A DNA stretch of 64,000 nt. It comes from Reinekea marinisedimentorum (GTDB taxonomy: Bacteria > Pseudomonadota > Gammaproteobacteria > Pseudomonadales > Natronospirillaceae). This document shows positions 43,574 to 53,532 of this stretch, one piece after another. Each line of letters begins with the position of its first letter. Positions within the stretch are counted from its first letter, which is position 1. The notes beneath the pieces are model-generated. The model was not told the DNA's origin and did no database searches. It saw nothing but the letters and a program-made list of their open reading frames with translations. The stretch spans positions 143,387 through 207,386 of the forward strand of contig NZ_SLZR01000008.1 in the NCBI RefSeq assembly GCF_004341165.1. Reading direction: 5' to 3'. The position numbers were made by a program, and so were the translations under genes.

Positions 43574-45070
43574 ATGACGTACGCCTTTCGCAATCGCGCT
43601 TTTCAAATATCTTTTTTAGTTAACCTTGGCCTGATGATTTATGCCCTGGCGCTCGCCTCCTGGTACGGCACCTGGCTGCAGGCGCTGATCATTGGCCTGC
43701 CTTCACTGCTGGTGCCTTATGGGCTGTATCGCCTGCTCGGGGATCATACCCTGTCGCGCATCGCCTATGGCTTCAGCTATATGATTTTCAGTGCTCTGCA
43801 CATCCATCAGGGCGCCGGTATGATTGAGCTTCACTTTGGCATTTTCGTTTTGCTGGCGTTGCTTATTGTGTTTCGTGATTGGCTGGTCATTGTGGCTGCA
43901 GCAGCGCTGATTGCTGTGCATCATCTGTCATTTATGTACATGCAGGCAGCCGGAGCGCCGGTCTTTGTCTTTCCGGCAGCGAGCCTGAGTTTTGGCATTG
44001 TTATGCTTCATGCGGCCTATGTGGTGGTCGAGGCACTGGTGCTGGTGGCCATTGCAGTTTTCAGCCTGAGCGAGGCGCGGCAGGCGGAGTATTTTCTGCG
44101 CGCTACTGATCAGATGGTCGATGCCGATGGCAAGATCTGGCTCGGAGAGCTGCCAATTGATAAGCACACCGAACTGACCCGCAAATTCGCCGGTGTTATC
44201 GCCAAGCTACGTTCAACGATCGCCATGATTGATCAGTCATCCGGCGCGCTGAAAAGTGAAACCGAGCAACTGGTCGACCAGGGCAACAGTATGGCGCAGG
44301 ATATGTCTGATGAAGCCGCTCAGGTCGATACCATTGCCTCGGCCACTGAGCAGATGTCGGCCACAATCCGGGATTTGGTGGCACTGTCTGAACAGGTGCT
44401 GGCCATGGCCGGTGAGCAGCAGCAGGCGTCGCAATCCGGGCAGGCTTCGGTGGGCACCATGAAAGAGACCATACTGGAGCTGTCGCAAACGCTGGAAACC
44501 ACCAAATCCAAGGTGAATGGCCTTGCTGAATCGACCTCCGATATTCGCGGTGTGCTCGAGGTTATACAAAGTATTGCTGAGCAAACCAACCTGCTGGCGC
44601 TGAATGCCGCCATTGAAGCGGCGCGTGCCGGTGAGCATGGGCGTGGCTTTGCGGTTGTTGCCGATGAAGTCAGAAGCCTGGCCTCGCGCACCCATCAGTC
44701 CACCGGAGAGATTCAGTCGATGATTGAGCGCCTGGTGCAATCCGGTGATGAATCAGTGGAGTCTGTCGGCGCGTCTATTGCGCGTTTGCAGTCAACCATC
44801 GAGGTGGCTAATGAAAGCCATGCCTGGCTGGATAAAATCTCTGAACATGCCTCAAGTGTGCTGGAATCTGCCGGCACCATGTCGTCAACGCTTGCCCAAC
44901 AGGGCGCGGCCAGTGAGGAAATTGCCCATTCCGCCAACCGGCTGAACCTGCTTTCCAGTGCACTGAACCAGAAAGGCATTCGGGTGGTGGAAATAGCGCA
45001 GGATACCGAAGAGGTTTCTTCCCGGCTGAAGAAAGAGGCCGATCAGTTCCGCTATCAGGGTGATGTGTGA
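43574..45070 (+). CDS. Methyl-accepting chemotaxis protein, six-TM sensor type, no HAMP
   Basis: This chemoreceptor has about six N-terminal membrane helices (within residues 10-175) instead of a periplasmic sensor domain, and no HAMP domain. The membrane part is histidine-bearing ([40 protein letters not shown]), a pattern seen in a group of marine chemoreceptors that may bind a redox cofactor or sense within the membrane. The C-terminal half is a signalling coiled coil with the hairpin tip [20 protein letters not shown]. The ATG at 43574 is used; an in-frame GTG three codons earlier (43565) is possible. The stop overlaps the next gene. Confidence 0.9.
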   Translation: MTYAFRNRAFQISFLVNLGLMIYALALASWYGTWLQALIIGLPSLLVPYGLYRLLGDHTLSRIAYGFSYMIFSALHIHQGAGMIELHFGIFVLLALLIVFRDWLVIVAAAALIAVHHLSFMYMQAAGAPVFVFPAASLSFGIVMLHAAYVVVEALVLVAIAVFSLSEARQAEYFLRATDQMVDADGKIWLGELPIDKHTELTRKFAGVIAKLRSTIAMIDQSSGALKSETEQLVDQGNSMAQDMSDEAAQVDTIASATEQMSATIRDLVALSEQVLAMAGEQQQASQSGQASVGTMKETILELSQTLETTKSKVNGLAESTSDIRGVLEVIQSIAEQTNLLALNAAIEAARAGEHGRGFAVVADEVRSLASRTHQSTGEIQSMIERLVQSGDESVESVGASIARLQSTIEVANESHAWLDKISEHASSVLESAGTMSSTLAQQGAASEEIAHSANRLNLLSSALNQKGIRVVEIAQDTEEVSSRLKKEADQFRYQGDV

Positions 45071-45582
45071 ACCGCAGGCGATTGTTGTTGGCGGCCGTTG
45101 TTCTGGCCGTCTGGGTGCCGGCATCACTGCTGTTGCTGAATCAATTCGGTCAGGGCTACAGCGGGGTGTTCGACCCCGACGGGCGATTGCAATCTTTGCA
45201 AGGCCGGTACGCCACGCTGAACCAACAGCTGGCACTTTCTGCAACCGAAACGACGGTCATTCATGTGCTCGATGAAAACTGCGCCTGCTACGATCAAACC
45301 GTGGAGCATTTGCAGTATCTGAAGCAGGTCTTGCCGGAGGGAGTCCGTCAGCTGTACAAAGGTGTGACTGAGTTACGCCAGCTGGGTATTGATGTACCCG
45401 CCACGCCGATGATCATTTTGCTGCGTGAGGGTCGGCTCGATTATGCGGGCCCCTACGCAGCCGGTGCTCTGTGCAGCGCACAAACCGATATTCTGCTGCC
45501 AATTGTCAGCGGTGAGGTGTCGCTTGCCGGCCCCTGGCTGAATTCTGCGACGGTCTCCTGTCGTTGCAGTTTGAAGGCTTAA
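45067..45582 (+). CDS. Membrane-anchored thioredoxin-like protein (DUF6436-like)
   Basis: This 171-residue protein has an N-terminal membrane anchor (about 5-25) and a domain facing the periplasm. The segment [20 protein letters not shown] places a CxC pair where thioredoxin folds carry their active site, and [24 protein letters not shown] has the cis-proline-like element. It resembles the DUF6436 family, function unknown. The GTG start lies within the stop of the chemoreceptor gene (GTGA), so the two are translationally coupled. Confidence 0.7.
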   Translation: MNRRRLLLAAVVLAVWVPASLLLLNQFGQGYSGVFDPDGRLQSLQGRYATLNQQLALSATETTVIHVLDENCACYDQTVEHLQYLKQVLPEGVRQLYKGVTELRQLGIDVPATPMIILLREGRLDYAGPYAAGALCSAQTDILLPIVSGEVSLAGPWLNSATVSCRCSLKA

Positions 45583-45634
45583 CAGCTCTGGCAATTGCTT
45601 TATACTGCGCGCTTTTATCTGTTGGTGCCCTTAA

Positions 45635-46189
45635 GTGATTGATCACCCGTTAAGCCCCGAGCATTGGCAGCAGGGCGTGGATACGCTGCTCGGCCAATTG
45701 AACCCCTGGCTCATTGAGCACTGGCAAACCTGCCTTGTTGCCTCCACCGGTGAGCCGCTCTATCTGCCGGCCACAGCGGCACGCGCCTGTAACGAAATTC
45801 ACTTTGCTCACGGCTTCTTCAACAGCGCCCTGCATGAGCTGGCGCACTGGTGTGTCGCCGGTGCTGAACGACGCAAGCTGGAAGATTACGGCTACTGGTA
45901 TGACGCCGATGGCCGCAGCTTGGCGCAGCAAAAGCAGTTTGAGCAGGTGGAGGTTTATCCGCAGGCCATCGAATGGCATCTGGCGCTGGCCTGTGGCCGA
46001 AACTTTCGCATCAGTGCCGATAATTTAGCATTGCCCGACTACGATAGCCGGCCATTTGCCCAGGCGGTTTACAGCAAAGCCATCGCGCTGCGGGATCAGG
46101 GCCTGCCGCAACGAACACAAAGGCTGAAGCATAAGCTTGCGCAAATTTTCGGTGTTAACCTTACAGCCATTGAGTTTATTCGCCCTTAA
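45635..46189 (+). CDS. epmC: Elongation factor P hydroxylase EpmC
   Basis: EpmC hydroxylates the lysylated lysine of EF-P, the last step after EpmB and EpmA. The 184-residue protein contains NEIHFAHGFFNSALHELAHWCVAG with the metal-binding HExxH and the typical GYWYDADGRS and QKQFEQVEVYPQAIEW segments. The start is GTG at 45635. Its presence suggests the organism uses beta-lysylated EF-P. Confidence 0.94.
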   Translation: MIDHPLSPEHWQQGVDTLLGQLNPWLIEHWQTCLVASTGEPLYLPATAARACNEIHFAHGFFNSALHELAHWCVAGAERRKLEDYGYWYDADGRSLAQQKQFEQVEVYPQAIEWHLALACGRNFRISADNLALPDYDSRPFAQAVYSKAIALRDQGLPQRTQRLKHKLAQIFGVNLTAIEFIRP

Positions 46190-46237
46190 GCGTGAAATCG
46201 GCGCTATTCCACTGTCGTGATTAGCCAAAAAATGAGC

Positions 46238-46417
46238 TACAATCTCGCGCGCTCGAAACCCCTGCGCTAACGCCTGACCTCAGAGTCCGTTAAATTCATG
46301 GGTTTACGCCCCGATGTTCGTTTATCCGGGGCTCATCATTACCGGCATGGGCCGGTTGTAAATTAAACCAGGGCAGGTCGGCCGCGCGCCGCGCCCAAAC
46401 AAGAGAAATTTAAATTA
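46238..46417 (+). promoter_or_regulatory. rhlB promoter and long structured 5' leader
   Basis: A TACAAT -10 element (46238-46243) with a GC-rich discriminator is followed by about 165 bases before the rhlB start. The leader can form GCCCCG/CGGGGC (46308-46332, loop 13) and ACCGG/CCGGT (46341-46356) hairpins. Long leaders are common for DEAD-box helicase genes, which often control their own mRNA. The -35 element is unclear. Confidence 0.45.
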
Positions 46418-48061
46418 GTGTCTACTCAAAACAAACGTTACCGTCGCCCACGCTGGCACATCTCTCAATTCAAAGTTAAAGAAGAAGCAGGCAAAGTTCG
46501 ATTCCACGATCTGTTTCTGCCCATCGCGCTGATGCGCGCCATTCAGGAAGTGGGTTATCAGTACTGCAGCCCTATTCAGGCCATGACCCTGCCGTATTCA
46601 CTGGATGGCCACGACTGCATCGGTAAAGCGCAAACCGGTACCGGTAAAACCGCTGCCTTCCTGATCACCGTCATTACCGATCTTCTGGAACACAAACTGG
46701 AAGAGCAATATGTCGGTGAACCGCGTGCACTGATTCTGGCACCCACCCGTGAGCTGGCGCTGCAGATTGAAGAAGATGCCCGCGCACTGACCAAGTACAG
46801 CCGTTTGAAGGTCGCTGCCGTTGTCGGTGGTATGGATTTCGACAAGCAACAGAAGCAGCTGACAGAACAGCGTTGCGATATTCTGGTTGCAACGCCGGGC
46901 CGTTTAATCGACTTCATGAACCGCAAGGCGGTGTTCCTGGATCAGGTTGAACTGCTGGTGATTGATGAAGCCGACCGCATGCTCGACATGGGCTTTATTC
47001 CGGATATCAAAACCATCGTGCGTGCGACACCGCGTACCGAAGACCGTCAGACACTGATGTTCTCAGCCACCTTCTCGCAGGATATCCTCAACCTCACCGA
47101 TCGCTGGACCAATGATCCGGTTCGCATCGAGGTTGAACCCAAGGTTAAAACGTCAGATCAGGTTGAACAGCACGTTTATCTGGTCTCCGCAGATGAAAAG
47201 TACGATGTGCTGCGCCGCATTGTGAAGCAGGATGACGCCGACCGGGTGATGGTATTCGCCAACCGTCGCGACATTGTGCGAGACCTTTCTGAAAAACTGA
47301 AAGCCGATGGCGTTGCCTGTCAGGTACTGTCCGGCGATGTGCCGCAGAACAAGCGTATCCGCACATTGGATGGCTTCAAAGAAGGTAAGTTCGGTGTGCT
47401 GGTTGCAACCGACGTAGCCGGCCGTGGTATTCATGTTGATGGCGTTTCACACGTAATTAACTTCACTCTGCCGGAAGATGCGGAAGACTATGTACACCGT
47501 ATCGGCCGTACCGGTCGTGCTGGTAAAAAGGGTGTTTCCATCAGCTTTGCCTGTGAAGACGACTCCTTCCAGATTCCGGCTATTGAAGAGTACATCAAGC
47601 GTAAAATCGATCTTGAGCAGCTGCCGGATTACCTGCTGAAAGACGGTCTCTTTGCACCAAAAGCAGAGCCAGAAGTCGCACCGGAAGAGACCTCGGTTGA
47701 AAGCGAGTCTGCACCGGAAGAGGCTGCGGTTGAAAGCGCAGCTGCAGCTGAGCAGGCACCGGAAGCCGAAGCCGAGGTTGAAGCGCCGGCAGAACCGGAA
47801 CAGCCGGTTGCCGAAGAAGACGCACCGAAAGCTGAAGAAAAACCTGCAGAAAAACCAGCCGCGGCTGCAAAGCCTAAAGCCGGTGGTGAACAGGCGGAGC
47901 TAGCACTGGAATCTGCAGCGGCAGAGCCTGTCGGTGAAGTCACCGAGGTTACGGTTGATGAAACTGAAGACGGCCCGGAAATTACAGTTGAAGTGTTCGT
48001 CGCTGAAGACGAAACCGAAACTGAAAACGAAGAAGACCAGGAGAAGGCACCAAAAGCCTGA
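46418..48061 (+). CDS. rhlB: DEAD-box RNA helicase RhlB-like with acidic C-terminal tail
   Basis: This ATP-dependent RNA helicase is of the RhlB type, likely involved in RNA decay. The core shows the Q motif, [12 protein letters not shown] (I), PTRELALQI (Ia), ATPGRLIDF (Ib), [13 protein letters not shown] (II), MFSATF (III), [23 protein letters not shown] (V) and [15 protein letters not shown] (VI). After residue about 410 comes a 130-residue tail of Glu/Ala/Pro repeats, strongly acidic, in place of the basic tails usual for this family. It has a GTG start at 46418 and is 547 residues long, versus about 400-420 for typical RhlB. Confidence 0.9.
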   Translation: MSTQNKRYRRPRWHISQFKVKEEAGKVRFHDLFLPIALMRAIQEVGYQYCSPIQAMTLPYSLDGHDCIGKAQTGTGKTAAFLITVITDLLEHKLEEQYVGEPRALILAPTRELALQIEEDARALTKYSRLKVAAVVGGMDFDKQQKQLTEQRCDILVATPGRLIDFMNRKAVFLDQVELLVIDEADRMLDMGFIPDIKTIVRATPRTEDRQTLMFSATFSQDILNLTDRWTNDPVRIEVEPKVKTSDQVEQHVYLVSADEKYDVLRRIVKQDDADRVMVFANRRDIVRDLSEKLKADGVACQVLSGDVPQNKRIRTLDGFKEGKFGVLVATDVAGRGIHVDGVSHVINFTLPEDAEDYVHRIGRTGRAGKKGVSISFACEDDSFQIPAIEEYIKRKIDLEQLPDYLLKDGLFAPKAEPEVAPEETSVESESAPEEAAVESAAAAEQAPEAEAEVEAPAEPEQPVAEEDAPKAEEKPAEKPAAAAKPKAGGEQAELALESAAAEPVGEVTEVTVDETEDGPEITVEVFVAEDETETENEEDQEKAPKA

Positions 48062-48066
48062 TCCTT

Positions 48067-49200
48067 ATGACGTTACGTATTGTTGCCGATGAAAACATGC
48101 CTAACGTCGAAGCCTGGTTTGCGCCATTGGCCAGCTCCATTGTGCGCAAACCCGGCCGCTCACTCAGTTCTGAAGATCTGGCTGAAGCAGACGTCCTGCT
48201 GGTACGCTCGGTAACCCGGGTCGATCAGGCCCTGCTGCAGGGTACGCCGGTTAAGTTTGTTGGCAGTGCCACCATCGGCACCGATCACATCGACCTACCC
48301 TACCTGCAATCAAACAATATCAGCTTTCACCATGCCCCCGGCTGTAACGCTCAGTCTGTTTGTGACTGGCTGCTGGCGGTGTTATCGCGCCTGCATCTCG
48401 ATCATGACCTGGACTGGTGGCAGAAAACCATTGGCGTCGTTGGCGCCGGCAACGTGGGCGGTAAGGTTGTTGAGCGACTTAAGTTGCTCGGTTGTCGGGT
48501 ACTGGTTTGCGATCCGCTGCGGTATGAAGCCGGAAGCCTGGCTGAACACACCCATCTGCAGACCCTGCTCGAATTCAGCGATATTGTTTGCCTGCATACC
48601 CCGCACACCCGTGACGGCAACCATCCAACCCACCACATGATTGGCCAGGCGCAACTTGAAAAAATGCGTGCCGGCAGCTGGCTGATTAACGCCGGTCGTG
48701 GTCCGGTGATTGAGCCAAACGCTCTGCTTGCGGCATTAAGCTCCGGTCATATTCAGTCTGTGCTGGATGTTTGGCCGCAAGAGCCTCTTGTGCCGGCAGC
48801 GTTACTGAACGAAGTTGAACTCGCCTCTCCGCATGTGGCCGGTTACAGCCTGGAAGGTAAGTTTGAAGGTACGCGGATGCTCGCGGATGCGCTCTATTGT
48901 TGGGCGGCAGCCGAGCAACCGGCGAAGGTAGAAGCCCCGAAAGGGCTGAGCCTGGATGTCCGTGCCTTTGAATGCGACGACATCAACGAATGGCTGAGCA
49001 ATATAGTGCTGGCCGTGTACGACCCCGCGCGCGATACCGTCACCATGAACCTGACCGCTGCCGGTGGTGATGTTCAGGCGGAGGCTTTTGATCAGTTGCG
49101 TAAGAGTTACCCGGTGCGGCGCGAACTGGCATCGACCGAGCTTACGAATATTCCTGAGGCTCTGCTGTTAAGGCTTGAGCAATTGGGCTTCCGCTGCTGA
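48067..49200 (+). CDS. pdxB: 4-phosphoerythronate dehydrogenase PdxB
   Basis: PdxB oxidises erythronate-4-phosphate in the DXP-dependent pyridoxal phosphate pathway. The 377-residue protein has the D-2-hydroxyacid dehydrogenase fold: GSATIGTDHIDL, the NAD motif IGVVGAGNVGGKVVERL, INAGRGPVIEPNALL and the HVAGYSLEGK segment with the catalytic His, followed by a C-terminal dimerisation domain. It begins 5 bases after rhlB. Confidence 0.96.
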   Translation: MTLRIVADENMPNVEAWFAPLASSIVRKPGRSLSSEDLAEADVLLVRSVTRVDQALLQGTPVKFVGSATIGTDHIDLPYLQSNNISFHHAPGCNAQSVCDWLLAVLSRLHLDHDLDWWQKTIGVVGAGNVGGKVVERLKLLGCRVLVCDPLRYEAGSLAEHTHLQTLLEFSDIVCLHTPHTRDGNHPTHHMIGQAQLEKMRAGSWLINAGRGPVIEPNALLAALSSGHIQSVLDVWPQEPLVPAALLNEVELASPHVAGYSLEGKFEGTRMLADALYCWAAAEQPAKVEAPKGLSLDVRAFECDDINEWLSNIVLAVYDPARDTVTMNLTAAGGDVQAEAFDQLRKSYPVRRELASTELTNIPEALLLRLEQLGFRC

Positions 49201-49608
49201 TCAGCGGCGGTGCTCTGATTGTGCCCGCAGCAGAGATTTGACCAACCGTTCGGTGTCGTTTGAAGAGCCCTCTTTAACGGCGAATTCCAGCTCATCAATA
49301 AACTTTGCCCCCCCTTCAACCTGATCAAAGCTGCCCAGCCAGCGAAAGGCATCCAGCGTGAGCACGCAGTGATTAAAGGCCATCTGCCGTTCCACATCGC
49401 CGTAACGGATCAGACCTTCCTCGTTCAGCCACAAAAAGGCGTGAAAACAGCCCAGGTGGCGTTCACTGTGCAGGCCATATTCATCGACCTGGTCCGGCCC
49501 GCTGATGTCTTCGACATACATGGAAATTTGGCGTGGAAAGGCCCGGTACAGCGTCAGCAGTATGCGGGCAACATCGTTGTAGAACTCTGTGATATGAATA
49601 TCGAGCAT
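49201..49608 (-). CDS. Hypothetical protein (135 residues)
   Basis: I do not recognise this protein. It is soluble and acidic, beginning MLDIHITEFYNDVARILLTLYRAFP, with a central segment RHLGCFHAFLWLNEEGLIRYG and a helical C-terminal half. It lies 12 bases downstream of alaA on the minus strand and is probably co-transcribed. It is convergent with pdxB; the stops are adjacent. Codon use is like its neighbours. Confidence 0.75.
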   Translation of the reverse strand: MLDIHITEFYNDVARILLTLYRAFPRQISMYVEDISGPDQVDEYGLHSERHLGCFHAFLWLNEEGLIRYGDVERQMAFNHCVLTLDAFRWLGSFDQVEGGAKFIDELEFAVKEGSSNDTERLVKSLLRAQSEHRR

Positions 49609-49620
49609 GGCGCTTTTCGA

Positions 49621-50838
49621 TCAGTCCTGTTTATAGGTGCTGAAGAAACGCTCCAGACGCACGGCGGCTTCGCTGAGCACTTCGGTTGGCGGCAGAAATA
49701 CCATGCGGAAGTGGTCGACATCCGGGTAGTTGAAGCCGCGGCCGTGTACCACCAGAATGCGTTCTTCACGCAGTAAATCCAGTGCTACCTGCTCATCATC
49801 TGAAATACCAAACTTCTTCTTATCCATCTTCACAAACAGATACAGCGCACCCTTGGGGTTTACCACGGAGAGCCCGGGAATGGAGTCGATCATACTTACC
49901 GCCATGTTGCGCTGCTCATACATGCGGCCGCCCGGTGCCACCAGATCATCAATGGTCTGATAACCACCGAGTGAGGTTTGAATGGCATATTGTGCCGGTA
50001 CATTCGGGCACAGGCGCATGCTGGCGAGCATGTTGAAGCCCTGAATCAGGTCGCCGGCCAGGTGTTTAGGGCCGGAGATCATCATCCAGCCGGAACGCCA
50101 GCCACACAGACGGTAAGCCTTGGAAAGGCCGTTGAAGGTCAGCGTCAGTACATCGCGGGAAAGCGCAGCCAACGGGTGGTGGACTTCACCGTCAAAGACG
50201 ATTTTGTCGTAAATTTCATCGGCCAGAATAATCAGGTTGTGCTGACGGGCTATCTCAATCAGCTCCAGCAGAATTTGCTTGGAATAGACAGCGCCGGTCG
50301 GGTTGTTCGGGTTGATGATCACAATGGCCTTGGTATTTGGCGTAATCTTGCTGCGGATGTCATCGAGATCCGGGAACCAGTCTGACTGTTCATCACAGCG
50401 GTAGTGAACCGCCTTACCACCGGAAAGTGTCACCACGCCGGTCCACAGCGGGTAGTCGGGCGAGGGCACCAATACTTCATCGCCGGTATTTACAATGCCG
50501 GTACAGGCCAGGTGAATAAGCTCACTGGCGCCGTTACCCAGGTAAATGTCGTCGACATCAACGTTATGCACGCGCTTTTTCTGGTAGTACTGCATGACCG
50601 CTTTACGCGCGGAATAGATACCCTTCGATTCTGAGTAGCCCTCCGAGTGCGGCAGGTTTTTGATGACATCGGTAATGATTTCGTCGGGCGCGTCGAAGCC
50701 GAATGGCTTGGGGTTGCCAATATTCAGTTTTAGAATTCGATGACCTTCATCTTCCAAGCGTGCGGCTTCATCCATGACCGGGCCACGGATTTCATAGAAT
50801 ATATTTGCCAACTTGTTGGATTTTTTAAAATCTTTCAT
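49621..50838 (-). CDS. alaA: Alanine aminotransferase AlaA
   Basis: AlaA is a PLP enzyme that makes alanine from pyruvate and glutamate. The 405-residue protein begins with the family start (MKDFKKSNKLANIFYEIRGPV) and shows LNIGNPKPFGF, GNGASELIHLA, NPNNPTGAVYS, LADEIYDKIVFDG and the PLP lysine in FNGLSKAYRLCGWRSGWM. It is divergent from msrB, as in Pseudomonas. Confidence 0.95.
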   Translation of the reverse strand: MKDFKKSNKLANIFYEIRGPVMDEAARLEDEGHRILKLNIGNPKPFGFDAPDEIITDVIKNLPHSEGYSESKGIYSARKAVMQYYQKKRVHNVDVDDIYLGNGASELIHLACTGIVNTGDEVLVPSPDYPLWTGVVTLSGGKAVHYRCDEQSDWFPDLDDIRSKITPNTKAIVIINPNNPTGAVYSKQILLELIEIARQHNLIILADEIYDKIVFDGEVHHPLAALSRDVLTLTFNGLSKAYRLCGWRSGWMMISGPKHLAGDLIQGFNMLASMRLCPNVPAQYAIQTSLGGYQTIDDLVAPGGRMYEQRNMAVSMIDSIPGLSVVNPKGALYLFVKMDKKKFGISDDEQVALDLLREERILVVHGRGFNYPDVDHFRMVFLPPTEVLSEAAVRLERFFSTYKQD

Positions 50839-50983
50839 GAAGTTCTCTTTATAAATCAGGTTTAGTGACCATCATCGAATACTACGACTAAGGGTAGATT
50901 TTTATCTGCTCCGAGCCTAACTATGCTCGTTCAGCTAAACGAGTATAAAGTTAAATTTTTACAGCGACTATGGGAGAAAGAAA

Positions 50984-51385
50984 GTGGCTGAAAAGGTAAC
51001 AAAGACAGACGAACAATGGCAAGTACAGCTTGATGAAACGCAGTACAGGGTCACGCGTCAGGCAGCTACCGAGCAGCCGTTCACCGGAATTTACTGGGAT
51101 GAAACAGACGATGGCATGTACCACTGTATCTGTTGCGATGCACCGCTGTTCAAATCGGAATCCAAATTTGATGCCGGATGCGGTTGGCCGAGTTTTTATG
51201 AAACGCTGGATAAGTCGGCCATTATTGAACGCGAAGACCGCTCGCATGGCATGGTGCGTACGGAAGTGGTTTGCGCTAAGTGTGATGCTCACCTTGGCCA
51301 CGTATTTCCCGATGGCCCGGGTCCGGACGGTTTACGCTACTGCATTAACTCCGCCTCGCTGAATTTTGAAAAGGATGGCGAATGA
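50984..51385 (+). CDS. msrB: Peptide methionine (R)-S-oxide reductase MsrB
   Basis: MsrB reduces R-methionine sulfoxide in proteins. The 133-residue protein shows [26 protein letters not shown] with the CxxC zinc pair, [17 protein letters not shown] with the second CxxC, and [11 protein letters not shown] with the catalytic cysteine. It starts at GTG 50984 with a purine-rich site (GGGAGAAAG) upstream. It overlaps the glycosylase gene by 4 bases. Confidence 0.97.
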   Translation: MAEKVTKTDEQWQVQLDETQYRVTRQAATEQPFTGIYWDETDDGMYHCICCDAPLFKSESKFDAGCGWPSFYETLDKSAIIEREDRSHGMVRTEVVCAKCDAHLGHVFPDGPGPDGLRYCINSASLNFEKDGE

Positions 51386-52053
51386 GTTTTGAGGCCTACT
51401 GGCAACAGGCGCTGGCGCATCATCAAACCGAGCAGGCGATCCGGGCGCGCTTTCCTGTTGTAAGGACCGCTGAAGAGCTGAAAGCCATCAGCGATGCCGA
51501 CTACCTGAGCACGATCTGCCGCCGGGTGTTTCGTGCCGGCATGAAGCACTCGCTGGTCGATAGCAAATGGCCCGCCTTTGAGCAGGCTTTCTGGCAGTTC
51601 AACCCTGTTGCCTGTCAGCTGATTGATGACGCGCGCTTTGAAGAGCTGATGCGCAATACCGATCTGATCCGGCACTGGGGCAAGATGAAAACCATACCGG
51701 TGAATGCGCTGATGGTGACAGACGTTGCCAAAGCGCATAGCAGTTTTGGCAACTTTATCGCCGACTGGCCGGAAGACGATATTGTCGGCCTTTGGACCTA
51801 TCTTAAAAAGCACGGCTCACATTTGGGCGGTGATGGTGGGGCGCGTTTTCTGCGGATGATCGGTAAAGATACCTTTGTTCTTGCGGACGATGTGGTTCGC
51901 GTACTGGTCAACGAGGGCTTGGTTGCCAAAAAACCAACCAGCCAGAAAGACTTAAAAGCCGTGCAGCAGTTCTTTAACGAGTTGCATCGGGAATCCGGCC
52001 TGGCCTATTCGGCGATCAGCATGGTGCTGGCGATGAGTATCGGGCCCTCCTGA
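51382..52053 (+). CDS. DNA-3-methyladenine glycosylase I family protein
   Basis: This 223-residue protein resembles Tag-family DNA glycosylases that remove 3-methyladenine: [56 protein letters not shown] and a helix-hairpin-helix-like C-terminal region ([19 protein letters not shown]). It belongs to the branch found in Pseudomonas rather than the E. coli Tag proper. It overlaps msrB by 4 bases (ATGA), so the two repair enzymes are coupled. Confidence 0.88.
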   Translation: MSFEAYWQQALAHHQTEQAIRARFPVVRTAEELKAISDADYLSTICRRVFRAGMKHSLVDSKWPAFEQAFWQFNPVACQLIDDARFEELMRNTDLIRHWGKMKTIPVNALMVTDVAKAHSSFGNFIADWPEDDIVGLWTYLKKHGSHLGGDGGARFLRMIGKDTFVLADDVVRVLVNEGLVAKKPTSQKDLKAVQQFFNELHRESGLAYSAISMVLAMSIGPS

Positions 52054-52089
52054 TTTCAGCCCGTAACGCATCAAGTGGCGCATGCGCCT

Positions 52090-52641
52090 CTAGTGCTCGG
52101 TAAATTTTTCCACCTGGTATCGCTGCACGGTCAGGTCGGTCAATGGCGTGTCTTCCGGCAGGGCGGCTTTCTGCAGCAGGTGGCTGAAAAACTGCGGGTG
52201 TGTAGGCAGTTGCAGCCAAACCTGGGGCAGGAAGGTTGCCCGGTGATAGCCCTTTTCAATGATGACGCCATCGACATCCGGGCGGATCAGGCTGAACAGC
52301 TCTTCGGTTGAGTTGAAGGAAACGGCTTCCGGCTCGGTCAATACCGATACCTCAATGGTCACCAGCGGCAACTCAGAAGAAGTAAGCGGTCGAAAACGCG
52401 GATCACGAAACGCCGCTGCCAGTGCATTTTGCACGATATCTTCCTGCAGTGGCCGGCTGGCCTGCAGGCTGCCAATACAGCCACGCAGGTTGCCGTTTTT
52501 AGTCAGCGTGACAAAGCTGGCGCCGTTTTCGTTCAGTTGCTCGGCCTCGCAGCTGATCAGCGGCTCAATATTCAGGTGCGAGGCAATGGCGCTTCTGGCC
52601 AGCTGCAGCATTTGTTTTTGCAGTTCAGCTGAATAATGCAT
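52090..52641 (-). CDS. amrA: AmmeMemoRadiSam system protein A (AMMECR1 domain)
   Basis: This 183-residue AMMECR1-domain protein has the hallmark motif GNLRGCIGSLQASRPL, and FRDPRFRPLTSSELPLVTIEVSVL and GVIIEKGYHRATFLPQVWLQLP, all characteristic of the family. AMMECR1 proteins occur in all three domains of life; their biochemical role is unknown. It is directly downstream of the MEMO gene (1-base gap) in a set with a divergent radical SAM gene. Confidence 0.95.
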   Translation of the reverse strand: MHYSAELQKQMLQLARSAIASHLNIEPLISCEAEQLNENGASFVTLTKNGNLRGCIGSLQASRPLQEDIVQNALAAAFRDPRFRPLTSSELPLVTIEVSVLTEPEAVSFNSTEELFSLIRPDVDGVIIEKGYHRATFLPQVWLQLPTHPQFFSHLLQKAALPEDTPLTDLTVQRYQVEKFTEH

Positions 52642-52642
52642 A

Positions 52643-53440
52643 TCAGGCCGCCTGGGTTGAGTTCAAAGAAAAGGAGGCATAGCCAACCACCCGGCTCTTA
52701 TCGCCAAAAATATCTCCCGAGTTGCCTTTGGTCAGCAATTGAATATCCCAGCCCCGTTGCTGCGCGAAGCCGAGTGCTCCGGCGAGCGGAAAGTGCCCGC
52801 AGGCTTCAAAGCCTTCAATATCCGGATCGTACTGGAGGATTTTATGAATGGTATTTTCATCGATGGCGCGTGCCGGCGCATCGCGGTGAAAATGGCTGAG
52901 ATCGGTACTGACCACCAGCAGGGTTTTTTCATCCCAGATGCTTTCCAGCGCGGCAATCAGCTGCGGCGGGTCGATGCCGCCAACAACCAGAGGGATTAAC
53001 TCAAACTCACCTAATAGGGTTTGCAGGAACGGTAACTGCACCTCCAGGCTGTGTTCCAGCAGATGAGCATCGTGCCGGTAGGCAACAAAGGGCAGGTTGC
53101 TGAGCCGGGCTATGGCGCTGGTATCGCAGTGTATTTGTCCGAGCGGTGTTTCAAAACGGTTATCAGAGCTGATTGCTATGCCTTCCAGCAGTACCCGATG
53201 GGAAGGGCCAAGCACAATGACTCTGTTGTAGGCATCTTCATGGCCTTTCAGTTGCGCATAGGCAAAGGCGGCGATCTGTCCGGAATAAACATAGCCGGCA
53301 TGCGGCACGATGAGCATGGCGGGAGCTGCTTTGGGCGGTGCTTCCTGGATGTTGGCTAAAAAGGCCTGAATCTCCTGCTGCAACTCTTCTGCGTTCGCGT
53401 TGTAAAAAGTGCCGGCGACGGCGGGTTGACGTACAGACAT
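52643..53440 (-). CDS. amrB: AmmeMemoRadiSam system protein B (MEMO family)
   Basis: This 265-residue MEMO1-like protein is related in fold to extradiol dioxygenases. It shows VRQPAVAGTFYNAN, IVPHAGYVYSGQIAAFAYAQL, VIVLGPSHRVLLEGIA, EHSLEVQLPFLQTL, STDLSHFHRDAPA and EACGHFPLAGAL, the histidine, aspartate and cysteine positions known as the metal site of MEMO1. The start is placed at the ATG ending at 53440, with TAGGTGG upstream; the open frame continues 21 codons upstream without homology. Divergent from the radical SAM gene. Confidence 0.95.
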   Translation of the reverse strand: MSVRQPAVAGTFYNANAEELQQEIQAFLANIQEAPPKAAPAMLIVPHAGYVYSGQIAAFAYAQLKGHEDAYNRVIVLGPSHRVLLEGIAISSDNRFETPLGQIHCDTSAIARLSNLPFVAYRHDAHLLEHSLEVQLPFLQTLLGEFELIPLVVGGIDPPQLIAALESIWDEKTLLVVSTDLSHFHRDAPARAIDENTIHKILQYDPDIEGFEACGHFPLAGALGFAQQRGWDIQLLTKGNSGDIFGDKSRVVGYASFSLNSTQAA

Positions 53441-53532
53441 TTTCACGCCACCTAATTGGTTATTACTTAAGCAAAAGGTAGTTTGAGTAACTAAAATATT
53501 CAATGGGTCATTCGGGTCAGCAGGAGGTATTT

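Noticed and set aside
47652..47903. Basic Lys/Arg-rich open frame within rhlB
   Set aside because: It is an alternate frame of the acidic repeat tail of rhlB and is produced by the repeated GAA/GCA codons.
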